Of a stretch of 34,418 nt of DNA, positions 1 through 9,815 are shown one piece after another. This DNA comes from Thermohalobaculum sp039817245 (GTDB taxonomy: Bacteria > Pseudomonadota > Alphaproteobacteria > Rhodobacterales > Rhodobacteraceae): contig JBCBWF010000009.1 in the NCBI GenBank assembly GCA_039817245.1, positions 1 through 34,418 of the forward strand, given 5' to 3'. How positions within the stretch are numbered: the stretch's first letter is position 1; every line of letters starts with the position of its first letter. Both the position numbers and the translations under genes were made by a program. Below the pieces are notes generated by a model that saw only the letters and a program-made list of their open reading frames with translations, ran no database searches and had not been told where the DNA came from.

Positions 1-1
1 C

Positions 2-355
2 ATCAAGAGGGACAACATAAACCCGCAGGTGGAACTGGTGGAGTTCCCGGACGGCAAGCGGATGATCCTGCTCTCCGAGGGCCGGCTCCTGAACCTCGGC
101 AACGCCACGGGCCATCCGAGCTTCGTGATGTCGGCCAGCTTCACCAACCAGGTGCTGGCGCAGATCGAACTCTGGACGAAGCCCGGCCAGTACGCCAACG
201 ACGTGTTCGTGCTGCCGAAGCATCTGGACGAGAAAGTCGCAACGCTGCATCTGAACAAGCTCGGCGCGCAGCTCACGCGGCTCTCGGAGGAGCAGGCGAG
301 CTATATCGGCGTCGGCCAGGACGGGCCCTTCAAGCCCGAACACTACCGCTACTGA
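2..355 (+). CDS. ahcY: Adenosylhomocysteinase (S-adenosylhomocysteine hydrolase), C-terminal part
   Basis: Cut by the left edge; 117 residues remain, read in frame from base 2 to the TGA at 353-355. The enzyme reversibly splits S-adenosylhomocysteine into adenosine and homocysteine in the cytoplasm and keeps the methyl cycle running. The family's C-terminal signature is visible: LNLGNATGHPSFVMS, then NQVLAQIELW, and the terminal KPEHYRY tail. In known structures the Lys and Tyr of this tail reach into the NAD site of the neighbouring subunit. The protein end looks intact, so only the 5' part is missing because of the window. In Rhodobacter ahcY lies close to the RegB/RegA-type redox regulators (recalled); here its neighbour is a hybrid kinase of a different architecture. 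A GC-rich hairpin follows the stop codon. Confidence 0.96.
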   Translation: MKRDNINPQVELVEFPDGKRMILLSEGRLLNLGNATGHPSFVMSASFTNQVLAQIELWTKPGQYANDVFVLPKHLDEKVATLHLNKLGAQLTRLSEEQASYIGVGQDGPFKPEHYRY

Positions 356-366
356 GCTGATTTCCG

Positions 367-390
367 GCGCGCCTCGCAGGCGGGGCGCGC
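367..390 (+). terminator. Intrinsic terminator-like hairpin after ahcY
   Basis: A perfect 7-bp stem, GCGCGCC at 367-373 with GGCGCGC at 384-390, starts 12 bases after the ahcY stop codon and is followed by TTT at 391-393. Position and T run fit a Rho-independent terminator that separates ahcY from the kinase gene. Termination strength is inferred only. Confidence 0.6.
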
Positions 391-465
391 TTTCGCCGGC
401 CGCATTAATCTCGCTGAAGCCTCTGTCCCCCTATCAATCGCCCGATGCGATTGGGAGCGAGGCAT

Positions 466-2925
466 ATGGCGCATTCGACCAGCCCCGGAGCCGGTGTCCC
501 GGAACAGGAGGCGACGGCGTTCCTGCGGGAGATATCGCGCAGGGTGGGCTTTGCGCTGCTGTTGGCGCTCGCGCCGATGGTGGTGGTGACCGCGGCGTCG
601 CTCGCCTATCACTACCAGCAGGCGGCGAATGTCCGCTACATCATCGCCTTCAAGGAGCTGAAGATCGGGGTCGGCCTCCTGGAGATGACACTCCTGGAGG
701 CGCGGGACACCGAGCCCGGGGACAACAAGCCGGCGCGCACGGCCTTCGTGGAGCTTCTGACGCAGTACAGCGCCATCCGTGCGGCGGACCCTGATCGCGA
801 GGAGACCGCGGGCACGGACGTCGCCGGGGAGATCCGCCGGCTGATGATCGCCTACGACATCGATCCGCGCGCGGCGGCGGAGCGGCTGGGCCTCGTGGGC
901 CATGCGATGCCCGAGGCGATCGCCGATATCTGGCACACGCCCCTCGTGACCGAGCCGGGCCGCACGCGCAGTGTCTCGCTCGAGGATCTGGTCGCGCGGT
1001 TGCTCCTGACCGCGGAGCCGCTCGTTACGGGTCGCAATGTGAGCCGCGAAGGGCTGGCCGCGTTCTCCGGCCTTCTCGGCCCGGCGGAGCGGGAGACGAT
1101 CTCAAAGATCGCGAAGATCCTGGTTGCGGAAACCACCGCAAACCAGCGCGCCCCCATGGTGCTGGCGCTGATGGTGCTTGCCTCGGCGATCCTCGGCACC
1201 ATAGGGGCCGCGCTGGTCGGGTTCCGCCCGCTGATGGGGCGGATCGTAAGCTTCAACGAGGCGTTGCGCGAGGAGACGCATCGCGCCCAGGCGGCCGAGC
1301 GGGCGAAATCCGATTTCCTGGCCACCATGAGCCACGAGATCCGCACGCCGATGAACGGCGTGATCGGGATGTCGCGGCTTCTCGCGCAGTCGAAGCTCGA
1401 CGATCACCAGACCATGCTCAACGAGGTGGTGCTTCAGTCCGGCGAGCAACTTCTGAGCGTGATCAACGACGTGCTGGATATCTCTAAGGTGGATGCAGGC
1501 AAGCTGCAGCTCGCCGAGGAGCCGTTCCGGCTCAGCCGCATCATCAACGAGCCTGCGCAGATGCAGGCGCGGATGGCGGAGGAGAAGCGCCTGAACCTGG
1601 CGGTGCGCGTGCAGCCCAACATGCCGCGGATCGTGGTGGGCGATGTGGACCGGCTGCGCCAGGTGGTGCTGAACCTCGTGGGCAACGCGGTGAAGTTCAC
1701 GGCGAGCGGGCAGGTTTACGTGAACGCCTCGGGAGCGACGGCGGTGAAGGAGGGCGCGCCGGTGCTGAACCTGCGCGTCGAGGTGGAGGATACCGGGCCC
1801 GGCATCGCGGCGGACAAGCTCGATCACATCTTCGACCGCTTCACGCAGGTGGATGGAAGCTCCACGCGGACGCATGAGGGGACCGGGCTGGGCCTCGCCA
1901 TCGCGAAGGGGATCGTGGAGGCGATGGGCGGGCGCATTGGCGTGCAGAGCAAGCCGGGCGCCGGTGCCACTTTCTGGTTCGAGCTGCCGCTGCCTGTGGC
2001 GGAATCGGTGCCGCAGGTGAAGGCGACGGCGGTGAATGTTGCGGGCAAGCGCGCGCTGGTGGTCGATGACAACGAGACCAACCGATACATCGCGCGAGAG
2101 CTGATGCGCAGCTGGCGGATGCACGAATCGTCAGCCTCCTCGGGGCGCGAATGCCTGGAGATGCTGCGCGCCGCGGCCGGGCGGGAGCAGCCCTTCGACG
2201 TCGTGATCCTCGACCAGCAGATGCCGGGGCTGGACGGCGACGCGACCATGGCGGCGATCCGGGCGGACCATGCGATCCGGGACACGGCGATCGTGATGCT
2301 CTCCTCGCTGGACAGCGCGATCGGCGGAGCGCGGGCCGACGCGCGGGCGGACCAGTATCTGGTGAAGCCCGCCCCCGCTTCGGCGCTCTACGATGCGATC
2401 GCGACGAGCCTGTCGGACGCGGCGTCGCGCAAGCTCGCAGCAGCCGAGCCGGTCATGGCGAAGGCCGAGGCCCGGCCGAAGCCCGCGCCGGCGGCGACCG
2501 GCGAGCCGGTGCCGACGCGCGGGGTGGTACTGCTGGTCGAGGACAATCAGGTGAACCGGCTGGTAGCCAAGCAGATCCTCGCCGCAGCCCCCATCCGCGT
2601 CGTGGAGGCGCATAACGGGGCGGAGGCGCTCGATATGGTCGCAGTCCACCAGCCGGATGTGATCCTGATGGATGTGTCCATGCCGGTGATGAACGGCCAT
2701 GAGGCGACGCGGCGGATCCGCGAGCGCGAGCGCGCCCAGCAGCTGACGCCGACGCTGATCGTGGGCATGACGGCGCATGCCATGGCAGGCGACCGCGCAA
2801 AATGCATCGAGGCGGGGATGGACGACTACCTGCCGAAACCCGTCGACGGCGAGAAGCTGCTTGGGATCATCGAAGAGCAGTTCCACCGATCCGAAGTCCC
2901 CACAATCGACCGAGAGGCCTCCTAA
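466..2925 (+). CDS. Membrane hybrid sensor histidine kinase with two receiver domains
   Basis: Predicted 819 aa. I chose the ATG at 466 because GGAGCGAGG lies just upstream; an in-frame ATG at 445 has no ribosome site. Two hydrophobic segments (about residues 20-45 and 230-255) flank a region of roughly 180 residues that I cannot assign and that is probably the sensor. The kinase core follows: H-box MSHEIRTPMNG with phospho-accepting His290, N-box LNLVGNAVKF near 403-412, DTGPGI from Asp442, and GTGLGLAIAKGIV. Receiver 1 has Asp534-535, phospho-acceptor Asp583 (LDQQMPGLDG) and a VKP lysine. Receiver 2 has Glu692-Asp693, Asp736 (MDVSMPVMNG) and LPKP. No Hpt domain and no response regulator lie next to it, so phosphate must pass to a partner elsewhere. 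The signal sensed cannot be told from the sequence. Confidence 0.93.
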   Translation: MAHSTSPGAGVPEQEATAFLREISRRVGFALLLALAPMVVVTAASLAYHYQQAANVRYIIAFKELKIGVGLLEMTLLEARDTEPGDNKPARTAFVELLTQYSAIRAADPDREETAGTDVAGEIRRLMIAYDIDPRAAAERLGLVGHAMPEAIADIWHTPLVTEPGRTRSVSLEDLVARLLLTAEPLVTGRNVSREGLAAFSGLLGPAERETISKIAKILVAETTANQRAPMVLALMVLASAILGTIGAALVGFRPLMGRIVSFNEALREETHRAQAAERAKSDFLATMSHEIRTPMNGVIGMSRLLAQSKLDDHQTMLNEVVLQSGEQLLSVINDVLDISKVDAGKLQLAEEPFRLSRIINEPAQMQARMAEEKRLNLAVRVQPNMPRIVVGDVDRLRQVVLNLVGNAVKFTASGQVYVNASGATAVKEGAPVLNLRVEVEDTGPGIAADKLDHIFDRFTQVDGSSTRTHEGTGLGLAIAKGIVEAMGGRIGVQSKPGAGATFWFELPLPVAESVPQVKATAVNVAGKRALVVDDNETNRYIARELMRSWRMHESSASSGRECLEMLRAAAGREQPFDVVILDQQMPGLDGDATMAAIRADHAIRDTAIVMLSSLDSAIGGARADARADQYLVKPAPASALYDAIATSLSDAASRKLAAAEPVMAKAEARPKPAPAATGEPVPTRGVVLLVEDNQVNRLVAKQILAAAPIRVVEAHNGAEALDMVAVHQPDVILMDVSMPVMNGHEATRRIRERERAQQLTPTLIVGMTAHAMAGDRAKCIEAGMDDYLPKPVDGEKLLGIIEEQFHRSEVPTIDREAS

Positions 2926-3717
2926 ACGGGCAAACCTCGCGCCCATCGGAACGCCGCCGGGAACTGGCCGCATGCCCATACGGGACGCGTCGGGCGGGCC
3001 GCGGGATGGGTTCGAGGGCGTGAGAGCGGCTGATCTGAGGCAGAAGGCGACGAGGATCTCAGGCTCGCCGGAAGCCGCGCGATGCGGGCCGGTTGCGAGA
3101 AAGCGCACACGATCGCTTCCGCCAGCGCGTCACCGATGGCGCGGGCGGTCGGTCGGGCGGGCGGGAGCCGATGTCCTGATCCATCGTTCTGCAATCGCGG
3201 TGAGACAGTCGGCCTTCATGAACCGCTTCTCTTGGGCGGTTGCAGGACCGCCAGCGGCGCAAGCAGATCGTTTCCGGCACTGTCGGGTCGATGGTGTCCG
3301 GCTGCAACCAGCCAACCCAAATTACCCAGCCATGGCCACCTCTTCTCAATCCGGGTTCGGCTGTCCTTGGTCGCAGCCAACGCGCTCGTGGCCCGTCACG
3401 AGCGGCGGTGAATCTTGGACGGTGGTCCGTCACCGGTAACGTCTCGGTTGCCGACCAGGAATCGCGGAGAGAGGGGTGCGAAAGGCACGCGTGACGGGCG
3501 TCGTGTCGGCGTGAGAGCCCGCGCCACCCGCAATCACAGGGCTCTTCCGGGTTGGGCGATGCGGCGGAGCCCAGGAGGTTGTCCTAAGAAATCTTGATGC
3601 GTTTAGAGGCAGGAGCAGGCCGTTGCCGCAATATTTGTCAAGCTTTGAGCGGCGCTTGCATTCTGTTGCGGCATGGGCTCTCGTGTAGCGGGTATTTCGG
3701 GACGGAGAGCGCGCGAT
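2926..3717. other. Gene-poor gap between the kinase and the amidohydrolase operon
   Basis: About 790 bases in which I find no convincing gene. Short open frames occur on both strands (for example plus 3082-3411 and minus 3130-3315), but they overlap one another, lack ribosome sites and match no family I recognise. No tRNA, IS end or clear large hairpin was seen. The stretch from about 3200 to 3660 is less GC-rich than the flanks and contains repeated CAACC/AACC-like motifs. It could be a decayed gene or a long regulatory leader for the operon that starts at 3718. Confidence 0.45.
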
Positions 3718-5337
3718 ATGACACCGGAAGCGGACATCGTGCTCACCGGCGGGCGCGTCTGGTGTGGCCTTGCGGAGGGGTGTGTCGAGGCGATTGCGCT
3801 CTGGCGTGGGCTCGTGCTGGGCACGGGTTCGGCTGACGAAATCGCCGCGCTGATCGGGCCGGGGACGCGGGTGATCGCCCTCGATGGCCGCCTCGCAACG
3901 CCCGGCCTCAACGATGCGCATCTGCATCTCATGCCGCTCGGGCTGGCCATGGCCGCGGTGGATGTGCGGGCGAACACGGCACCCACGCTCGAAGCGCTCA
4001 AGGCCGCGATCGCCAAGACGGCCGCCGCCACGCCGAAAGGCGCGTGGGTTTTCGCGCGCGGCTACGACAACACGCGCTTCCAGTCGGGCCTCCACCCGAC
4101 CGTGCAGGATCTCGACGAGGTCGCACCGGACAATCCGGTCTATCTCGTGCGCACCTGCGGACATCTCTCGGTGGTGAACACGCGGGCGATGGAGATCGCG
4201 GGGCTCACCACCGAGACACCGGTGCCCTCGGGCGGGCTGATCGAGCAGCAGGACGGGCGGCTGACGGGGCTGCTGGCGGAGAACGGGCGCGACCCGGTGA
4301 AGGCGGTGCTGCCGGAGCCCACGGACGAGGCGCTCGTGGCCGGGATCGAGCGCGCGGGACAGTACTGCCTGTCGCTCGGCGTGACCTCGGTGATGGATGC
4401 GGCGGTGGGCATGTATTGCGGCATGCGCGAGATCGTCGCCTACCGCCAGGCGCTGCAGCAGGCCCGGCTGCCGGTACGCACCTACCAGACGCTCCTCGGC
4501 GGCGAGACCGGGATCGCCGATGCCTGCGCCGCGCAGGGGCTGATGACCGGCCATGGCTCGGAGATGCTGCGGATCGGCGCCGTCAAGATCTTCACCGATG
4601 GCAGCGCGGGCGGGAAGACCGCTGCGATGACCAGGCCCTATCTGGGCGACCCGCCGACCACCGGCGTGATGTGCCTCTCGGACAACGAATGCCACGACCT
4701 GATCGCGCGCTACCACGATCTCGGCTACCAGATGGCGATCCATGCGATCGGCGATGCGGCCATCGAGCAGGTGCTGCAGGGCTATGAGAAGGCGCTCGAC
4801 CACGCGCCTGCACCGGGGCGGCGCCACCGGATCGAGCATTGCGGGTTTCTCACGCCCGACCATCTGGCGCGGATGGTGGCGCGCAAGATCTACCCCGCGC
4901 CGCAGCCGAGCTTCATCTACGAGATGGGCGACGGCTACTTCCCGCTCTTCGACGATGCGCGGCGCAATGCCTGCTACCCGATGCGGAGCTGGCTGGAGGC
5001 GGGGCTGAACCCCTCCGCCTCTTCCGACGCGCCGGTGACGGATGTGAATACCTTCAACAATCTCTACACCATGGCGACGCGGAAGACGCGCACGGGCCAG
5101 GTGATCGGCCCGGACCAGACGCTCTCGATCCCGGATGCGCTCCATGCCTACACCTGGTCGAGCGCCTTTGCGGAACATGCGGAGGCGCGCAAGGGGCGGC
5201 TCGTGCCCGGTCAGGTCGCGGATGTGGCGGTCTTCAGCGAGGACTTCCTGGAGGCCGAGCCCGAGATCCTTCTCGGCGAAGTGGTCTGCGACATGACGAT
5301 CCGCGGCGGCGAGATCGTCTACGAACGGGCGGCCTGA
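3718..5337 (+). CDS. YtcJ-type metal-dependent amidohydrolase
   Basis: Predicted 539 aa. The ATG at 3718 is preferred because GGAGAG lies 8 bases upstream; an in-frame ATG at 3673 has no such site. The protein belongs to the amidohydrolase superfamily, Amidohydro_3/YtcJ group, TIM-barrel hydrolases acting on C-N bonds. Visible metal-site elements in order: DAHLHL (His68, His70), AVKIFTDGS with a candidate bridging lysine, HAIGDAA, RIEHCG, and the late SSDAP aspartate. The C-terminal part ends with GQVADVAVFSED and a GGEIVYE strand, as expected for the small beta-sandwich domain. No signal peptide is seen, so it is probably cytoplasmic. It overlaps the next permease gene by one base (TGATG) and heads a peptide-type ABC operon, which suggests it hydrolyses an imported amide, cyclic imide or N-acyl compound. 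The substrate is unknown. Confidence 0.88.
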   Translation: MTPEADIVLTGGRVWCGLAEGCVEAIALWRGLVLGTGSADEIAALIGPGTRVIALDGRLATPGLNDAHLHLMPLGLAMAAVDVRANTAPTLEALKAAIAKTAAATPKGAWVFARGYDNTRFQSGLHPTVQDLDEVAPDNPVYLVRTCGHLSVVNTRAMEIAGLTTETPVPSGGLIEQQDGRLTGLLAENGRDPVKAVLPEPTDEALVAGIERAGQYCLSLGVTSVMDAAVGMYCGMREIVAYRQALQQARLPVRTYQTLLGGETGIADACAAQGLMTGHGSEMLRIGAVKIFTDGSAGGKTAAMTRPYLGDPPTTGVMCLSDNECHDLIARYHDLGYQMAIHAIGDAAIEQVLQGYEKALDHAPAPGRRHRIEHCGFLTPDHLARMVARKIYPAPQPSFIYEMGDGYFPLFDDARRNACYPMRSWLEAGLNPSASSDAPVTDVNTFNNLYTMATRKTRTGQVIGPDQTLSIPDALHAYTWSSAFAEHAEARKGRLVPGQVADVAVFSEDFLEAEPEILLGEVVCDMTIRGGEIVYERAA

Positions 5338-6278
5338 TGCTGCGCCAGATCAGCCAGCGCCTGCTGCTCTCGGTGCCGGTGCTGCTGGGAGTTCTGGCGC
5401 TCGGCTTCTTCCTCCTGCAACTCGTGCCCGGAGACCCGGCGGTGGTGATCGCGGGGCCCATGGCGAGCCAGGAGGTGATCGACGCGATCCGCACGGATAT
5501 GGGGCTCGACCAGCCGGTGCCGGTGCAGTTCGTGCTCTATCTCGGGCGCGTGCTGCAGGGCGATCTCGGCCATTCGATGATCAACAACATCCCCGTGACG
5601 GAGGAGCTGACCCGTGCGGGAGGGCCGACCATCGAGCTGATGCTGGCGGCACTCATCTGGTCGATTCCGCTCGGCATCGCGATCGGCACGCTGGCGGCGA
5701 TGTATCGCGGACGGCTGCTCGACCGCGCGGCCATGGCGTTCTCGGTGGCGGGCGTCTCGATGCCGATCTTCTTCATCGCGCTGATGCTGATGCAGTATCT
5801 CGGCTTCAAATGGCAGCTCCTGCCCTTCGTGGGGCGCGGGGGGCCGCTCTGGACCCTCGAGGGCCTGCGCCATATCGCGCTGCCGGCACTGTCGCTGGGC
5901 CTGATCTTCATCGGGCCGGTGGCGCGGATGACGCGGACCTCGGTGCTGGAGGTGCTGTCGGCCGATCATGTGCGCACGGCGCGGGCGAAAGGGCTGCCGG
6001 AGCGCGTGGTGGTGCTTCGCCATGCGCTGCGCAACGCGCTCATCCCGGTGATCACGCTGGTGGGGCTGCAGGCGGGATATCTGCTCGGCGGCGCGGTGGT
6101 GACCGAGACGATCTTCTCCTGGCCCGGGATCGGGCGGCTCGCGGTCGGTGCGATCCTGTCCTCGGATTTCCCGATGGCGCAGGGGACGATCCTGGTGCTG
6201 GCGCTGAGTTTCATCCTCATCAACCTGCTGGTGGATGTGGCCTATGCAGCGCTCGATCCGAGGGTGCAGGACCAATGA
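5337..6278 (+). CDS. Dipeptide/oligopeptide-type ABC permease, DppB-like
   Basis: Predicted 313 aa, the normal size for DppB/OppB permeases. The first helix (residues about 9-30) ends in LQLVPGDPA, the typical start of this family. After further helices comes the EAA loop, TARAKGLPERVVVLRHALRN, which docks with the ATPase. The end, VVTETIFSWPGIGRLAVGAI and LDPRV, is intact and is a useful template for the damaged homologue at 15294-16269. The ATG at 5337 shares its A with the stop codon of the amidohydrolase gene, so the two are translationally coupled. The protein is an inner-membrane channel half that pairs with the next gene product. The transported solute is inferred only from context. 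Confidence 0.93.
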   Translation: MLRQISQRLLLSVPVLLGVLALGFFLLQLVPGDPAVVIAGPMASQEVIDAIRTDMGLDQPVPVQFVLYLGRVLQGDLGHSMINNIPVTEELTRAGGPTIELMLAALIWSIPLGIAIGTLAAMYRGRLLDRAAMAFSVAGVSMPIFFIALMLMQYLGFKWQLLPFVGRGGPLWTLEGLRHIALPALSLGLIFIGPVARMTRTSVLEVLSADHVRTARAKGLPERVVVLRHALRNALIPVITLVGLQAGYLLGGAVVTETIFSWPGIGRLAVGAILSSDFPMAQGTILVLALSFILINLLVDVAYAALDPRVQDQ

Positions 6279-7174
6279 GCGTCGTCGAGCCCGCCGCTGC
6301 GCTGGAGGAGGACGAGGGGCGGCTCCATCGCCGGTCCTCGCCACTCGTGCGACTGATGCGCGACCGCGCGGCGGCGGTGGCGCTTGCGGGGTTCGGGACC
6401 GCCATCCTGCTCGCGGTGCTGGCGCCCGTGCTGGCGCCGCATGATCCGTATGACAACTCGCTCGGTCCGCTCCTTCCGCCTGTCTGGATCGAGGGGGGCC
6501 AGGCGCATGCGCTGCTCGGCACCGACGGTCAGGGGCGCGACATCCTCTCGCGGCTGCTCTACGGGCTGCGGGTCACGCTGCTCATGGGGCTCGCCTCGGT
6601 GGTGATCGGCGGCGGGATCGGGATGGTGCTGGGGCTGGTCTCGGCCTTCTATCGCCGGCTAGACCCGTTCCTGATGCGGCTCGCGGATGTGCTCCTGTCC
6701 TTCCCCGCAATCCTCTTCGGGCTGGCCGTGGCGGCGATCTTCGGGCCGGGGATCACCGCGATCGTGATCGCCCTCTCCATCGCGACGGTGCCGGATGTGG
6801 CGCGGGTCACCCGCTCCGCCGCCGTGGTGGTGATGGCGCAGGAGTATATGGAGGCAGGGCGGGCCGTCGGGCTGTCCGACGCGACGCTGATCCGGCGCTA
6901 CCTGCTGCGCAACTGCATTTCCTCGATCTTCGTCTTCATGACGCTGCGCTTCGGGCAGGTGATCCTGATCGGCGCGGCGCTCTCCTTTCTCGGCCTCGGG
7001 GCGCGCCCGCCCACGGCCGAGCTCGGCATGATGGCCAGCCAGGGACGCGACTTCCTGTTCTTCGCGCCCCATGTCGCCACCATCCCGTCGCTCGGCATCT
7101 TCCTCGTCGTGCTCTGCGCGAATGTCGTCGGCGATGCACTGCGCGACGTGCTGGACCCGCGCCAAAGCACATGA
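6275..7174 (+). CDS. Dipeptide/oligopeptide-type ABC permease, DppC-like
   Basis: Predicted 299 aa. The ATG at 6275 overlaps the preceding stop codon (ATGA), which decides the start. A short cytoplasmic N-terminus (residues 1-30) precedes the first helix (VALAGFGTAILLAVLAPVLA). LLGTDGQGRDILSRLLYG is the conserved DppC/OppC periplasmic motif, and the EAA loop EAGRAVGLSDATLIRRYLLR is near residue 190-210. The last section, LSFLGLGARPPTAELGMM, is also typical. It forms the second half of the membrane channel with the DppB-like protein and is fourth-base coupled in the operon. Nothing looks truncated. Confidence 0.93.
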   Translation: MSVVEPAAALEEDEGRLHRRSSPLVRLMRDRAAAVALAGFGTAILLAVLAPVLAPHDPYDNSLGPLLPPVWIEGGQAHALLGTDGQGRDILSRLLYGLRVTLLMGLASVVIGGGIGMVLGLVSAFYRRLDPFLMRLADVLLSFPAILFGLAVAAIFGPGITAIVIALSIATVPDVARVTRSAAVVVMAQEYMEAGRAVGLSDATLIRRYLLRNCISSIFVFMTLRFGQVILIGAALSFLGLGARPPTAELGMMASQGRDFLFFAPHVATIPSLGIFLVVLCANVVGDALRDVLDPRQST

Positions 7175-7235
7175 GCGCATCGCCGAGGAGCCGCCCATCT
7201 CGCCGCCCCGCGCGGCCAACCACAGGGAGACTGCC

Positions 7236-8813
7236 ATGAGATCCACGACCGTCCTTCTCGCCGCCACGACGCTGGCGCTCGCGGCCGGGTTTGCCTCCGC
7301 CCAGACCGTCACCATCGTGCGCGAGGTCGAAACCGACCGCTACGACCCGCACCGCACCACCGCGCGCGCCGCCTCGGAAGTGCTCTTCATGCTGGGCGAC
7401 ACGCTGGTGAGCCTGGACCACGACATGAAGACCATCGCCCCCGGTCTCGCGGAGAGCTGGGAGGTCTCGGCGGACGGCACGGTCTACACCTTCAAGCTGA
7501 AGGAGGGCGTGAGCTTCTGCAACGGCCGCGCGATGACGGCGGATGACGTCGTCTACTCGCTGAACCGCTGGATCGACCCGGAGATCAAGTCGCCCGTGGC
7601 CTGGCGCGCGGGCGATGTGAAGTCGATCACCGCTCCCGATCCCACCACGGTGGTCTACGAGCTCGAGGCGCCCTTCTCGGAGCTCCTCTACCAGCTCACC
7701 CAGTCCTTCGCCGTCGTGGTGGACAAGGAGCAGGTGGCCGAGCTCGGCGACGCTTTCGGCGTGAAGGGCTTCAACGGCACCGGGCCCTTCTGCTGGGGCG
7801 AGTGGCGCCCGCGCGACGTGACCGTGCTGAAGCGCCATGACGCCTACACCTGGGGCCCGCCGATCTACGAGAACACCGGGCCTGCCATGGTGGAGGAAGT
7901 GCTCTGGAAGATGGTGCCGGAGGAGAACACGCGCATGGCCGCGGTAATGACCGGTCAGTCCGACATCACGCAATATGTGCCGTGGAATTCGCTGCGCATC
8001 CTGCGCCAGAACCCGGCGGTGACGGTGACGCTCTCGGACGCCGCGCATTGGAGCTACTTCGCGGGCTTCAAGATCGACAAGCCGGTGGTGAACGAGGAGG
8101 CCGTGCGCAAGGCGCTGAACCTGGCGGTCGACCAGCAGGCGCTGGTGACGAACATCTATTTCGACGAGGTGCAGCCCGCCTTCTCCTACATCTCCACGGG
8201 CACGCTGGACTGGAATGCGAATATCGAGCCCACGCTCCTGAAGACGGATGTGCAAGAGGGCAACCGCATCCTGGAAGAAGCCGGCTGGGTCATGGGCGAT
8301 GACGGTTTCCGTGCGAAGGATGGCGAGCGGCTCGAGGTGCTGGCCTACGGCTTCACCGGCTCGACCTGGTCGAAGATCATGGAGGCGATGCAGGCCGATT
8401 TCCGGAAAGTGGGGGCCGATCTGCAGATCCAGCTCTACGACGCGACCGTGGCCTGGGGGAAGCTGGCGACGCAGGAATTCGACCTGTTCGGCATGTCCTT
8501 CCCGTATGTCTCTGCGGGCGATGCGCTCAACCTCTATTTCCGCTCGGAGAACATGCCGACGCCGAACCGGATGAACTGGAACGATCCGGATACGGACCGG
8601 CTGCTCGACGAGGGCAAGACCGCGACCACGCCGGAGCTGCGCGCCGCCGCCTATGGCGAGGTGCTGGAGAAGGTGCATGACGCGGCCGTGTGGATCCCGC
8701 TCTATCACGAGCCGATGCGGCTGGCGCAGAGCGCGAAGATGGCGCCGGTGAAGCCGCACAACATCTATGGCTGCGGGCTCTACAAGGGCCTCGACTTCAA
8801 GTTCGTGAACTGA
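7236..8813 (+). CDS. Periplasmic peptide-type substrate-binding protein (SBP_bac_5 family)
   Basis: Predicted 525 aa. AGGGAGA at 7224-7230 sets the ATG at 7236. Residues 1-22 form a Sec signal peptide with a cleavage site after ASA; no lipobox cysteine follows, so the protein should be soluble in the periplasm. The mature part shows family 5 features: DPHRTTARAASEVLFMLGDTL, the block GLAESWEVSADGTVYTFKLK, then VSFCNGRAMTADDVVYSLNR, and GTGPFCWGEWRP. These proteins bind di- and oligopeptides, but also opines, nickel complexes and glycosides, so the ligand cannot be named. It lies between permease and ATPase genes, an unusual but not rare order for Dpp operons. Confidence 0.92.
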   Translation: MRSTTVLLAATTLALAAGFASAQTVTIVREVETDRYDPHRTTARAASEVLFMLGDTLVSLDHDMKTIAPGLAESWEVSADGTVYTFKLKEGVSFCNGRAMTADDVVYSLNRWIDPEIKSPVAWRAGDVKSITAPDPTTVVYELEAPFSELLYQLTQSFAVVVDKEQVAELGDAFGVKGFNGTGPFCWGEWRPRDVTVLKRHDAYTWGPPIYENTGPAMVEEVLWKMVPEENTRMAAVMTGQSDITQYVPWNSLRILRQNPAVTVTLSDAAHWSYFAGFKIDKPVVNEEAVRKALNLAVDQQALVTNIYFDEVQPAFSYISTGTLDWNANIEPTLLKTDVQEGNRILEEAGWVMGDDGFRAKDGERLEVLAYGFTGSTWSKIMEAMQADFRKVGADLQIQLYDATVAWGKLATQEFDLFGMSFPYVSAGDALNLYFRSENMPTPNRMNWNDPDTDRLLDEGKTATTPELRAAAYGEVLEKVHDAAVWIPLYHEPMRLAQSAKMAPVKPHNIYGCGLYKGLDFKFVN

Positions 8814-8822
8814 GGTCGGGGC

Positions 8823-9811
<989 letters not shown>

Positions 9812-9815
<4 letters not shown>

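Noticed and set aside
3082..3439. Small overlapping frames in the gap after the hybrid kinase as genes or transposase remnants
   Set aside because: No ribosome sites, no family motifs, and frames on both strands are equally open. No IS ends were seen.
3635..3664. A sigma-70 promoter (TTGTCA, 18 bases, CATTCT) ahead of the amidohydrolase gene
   Set aside because: The -10 matches only about half of the consensus; in GC-rich alphaproteobacteria this is not enough to call.
3430..5178. A 582-residue minus-strand frame
   Set aside because: It is antisense to the amidohydrolase, whose metal-site motifs are complete. No family features in the minus frame.
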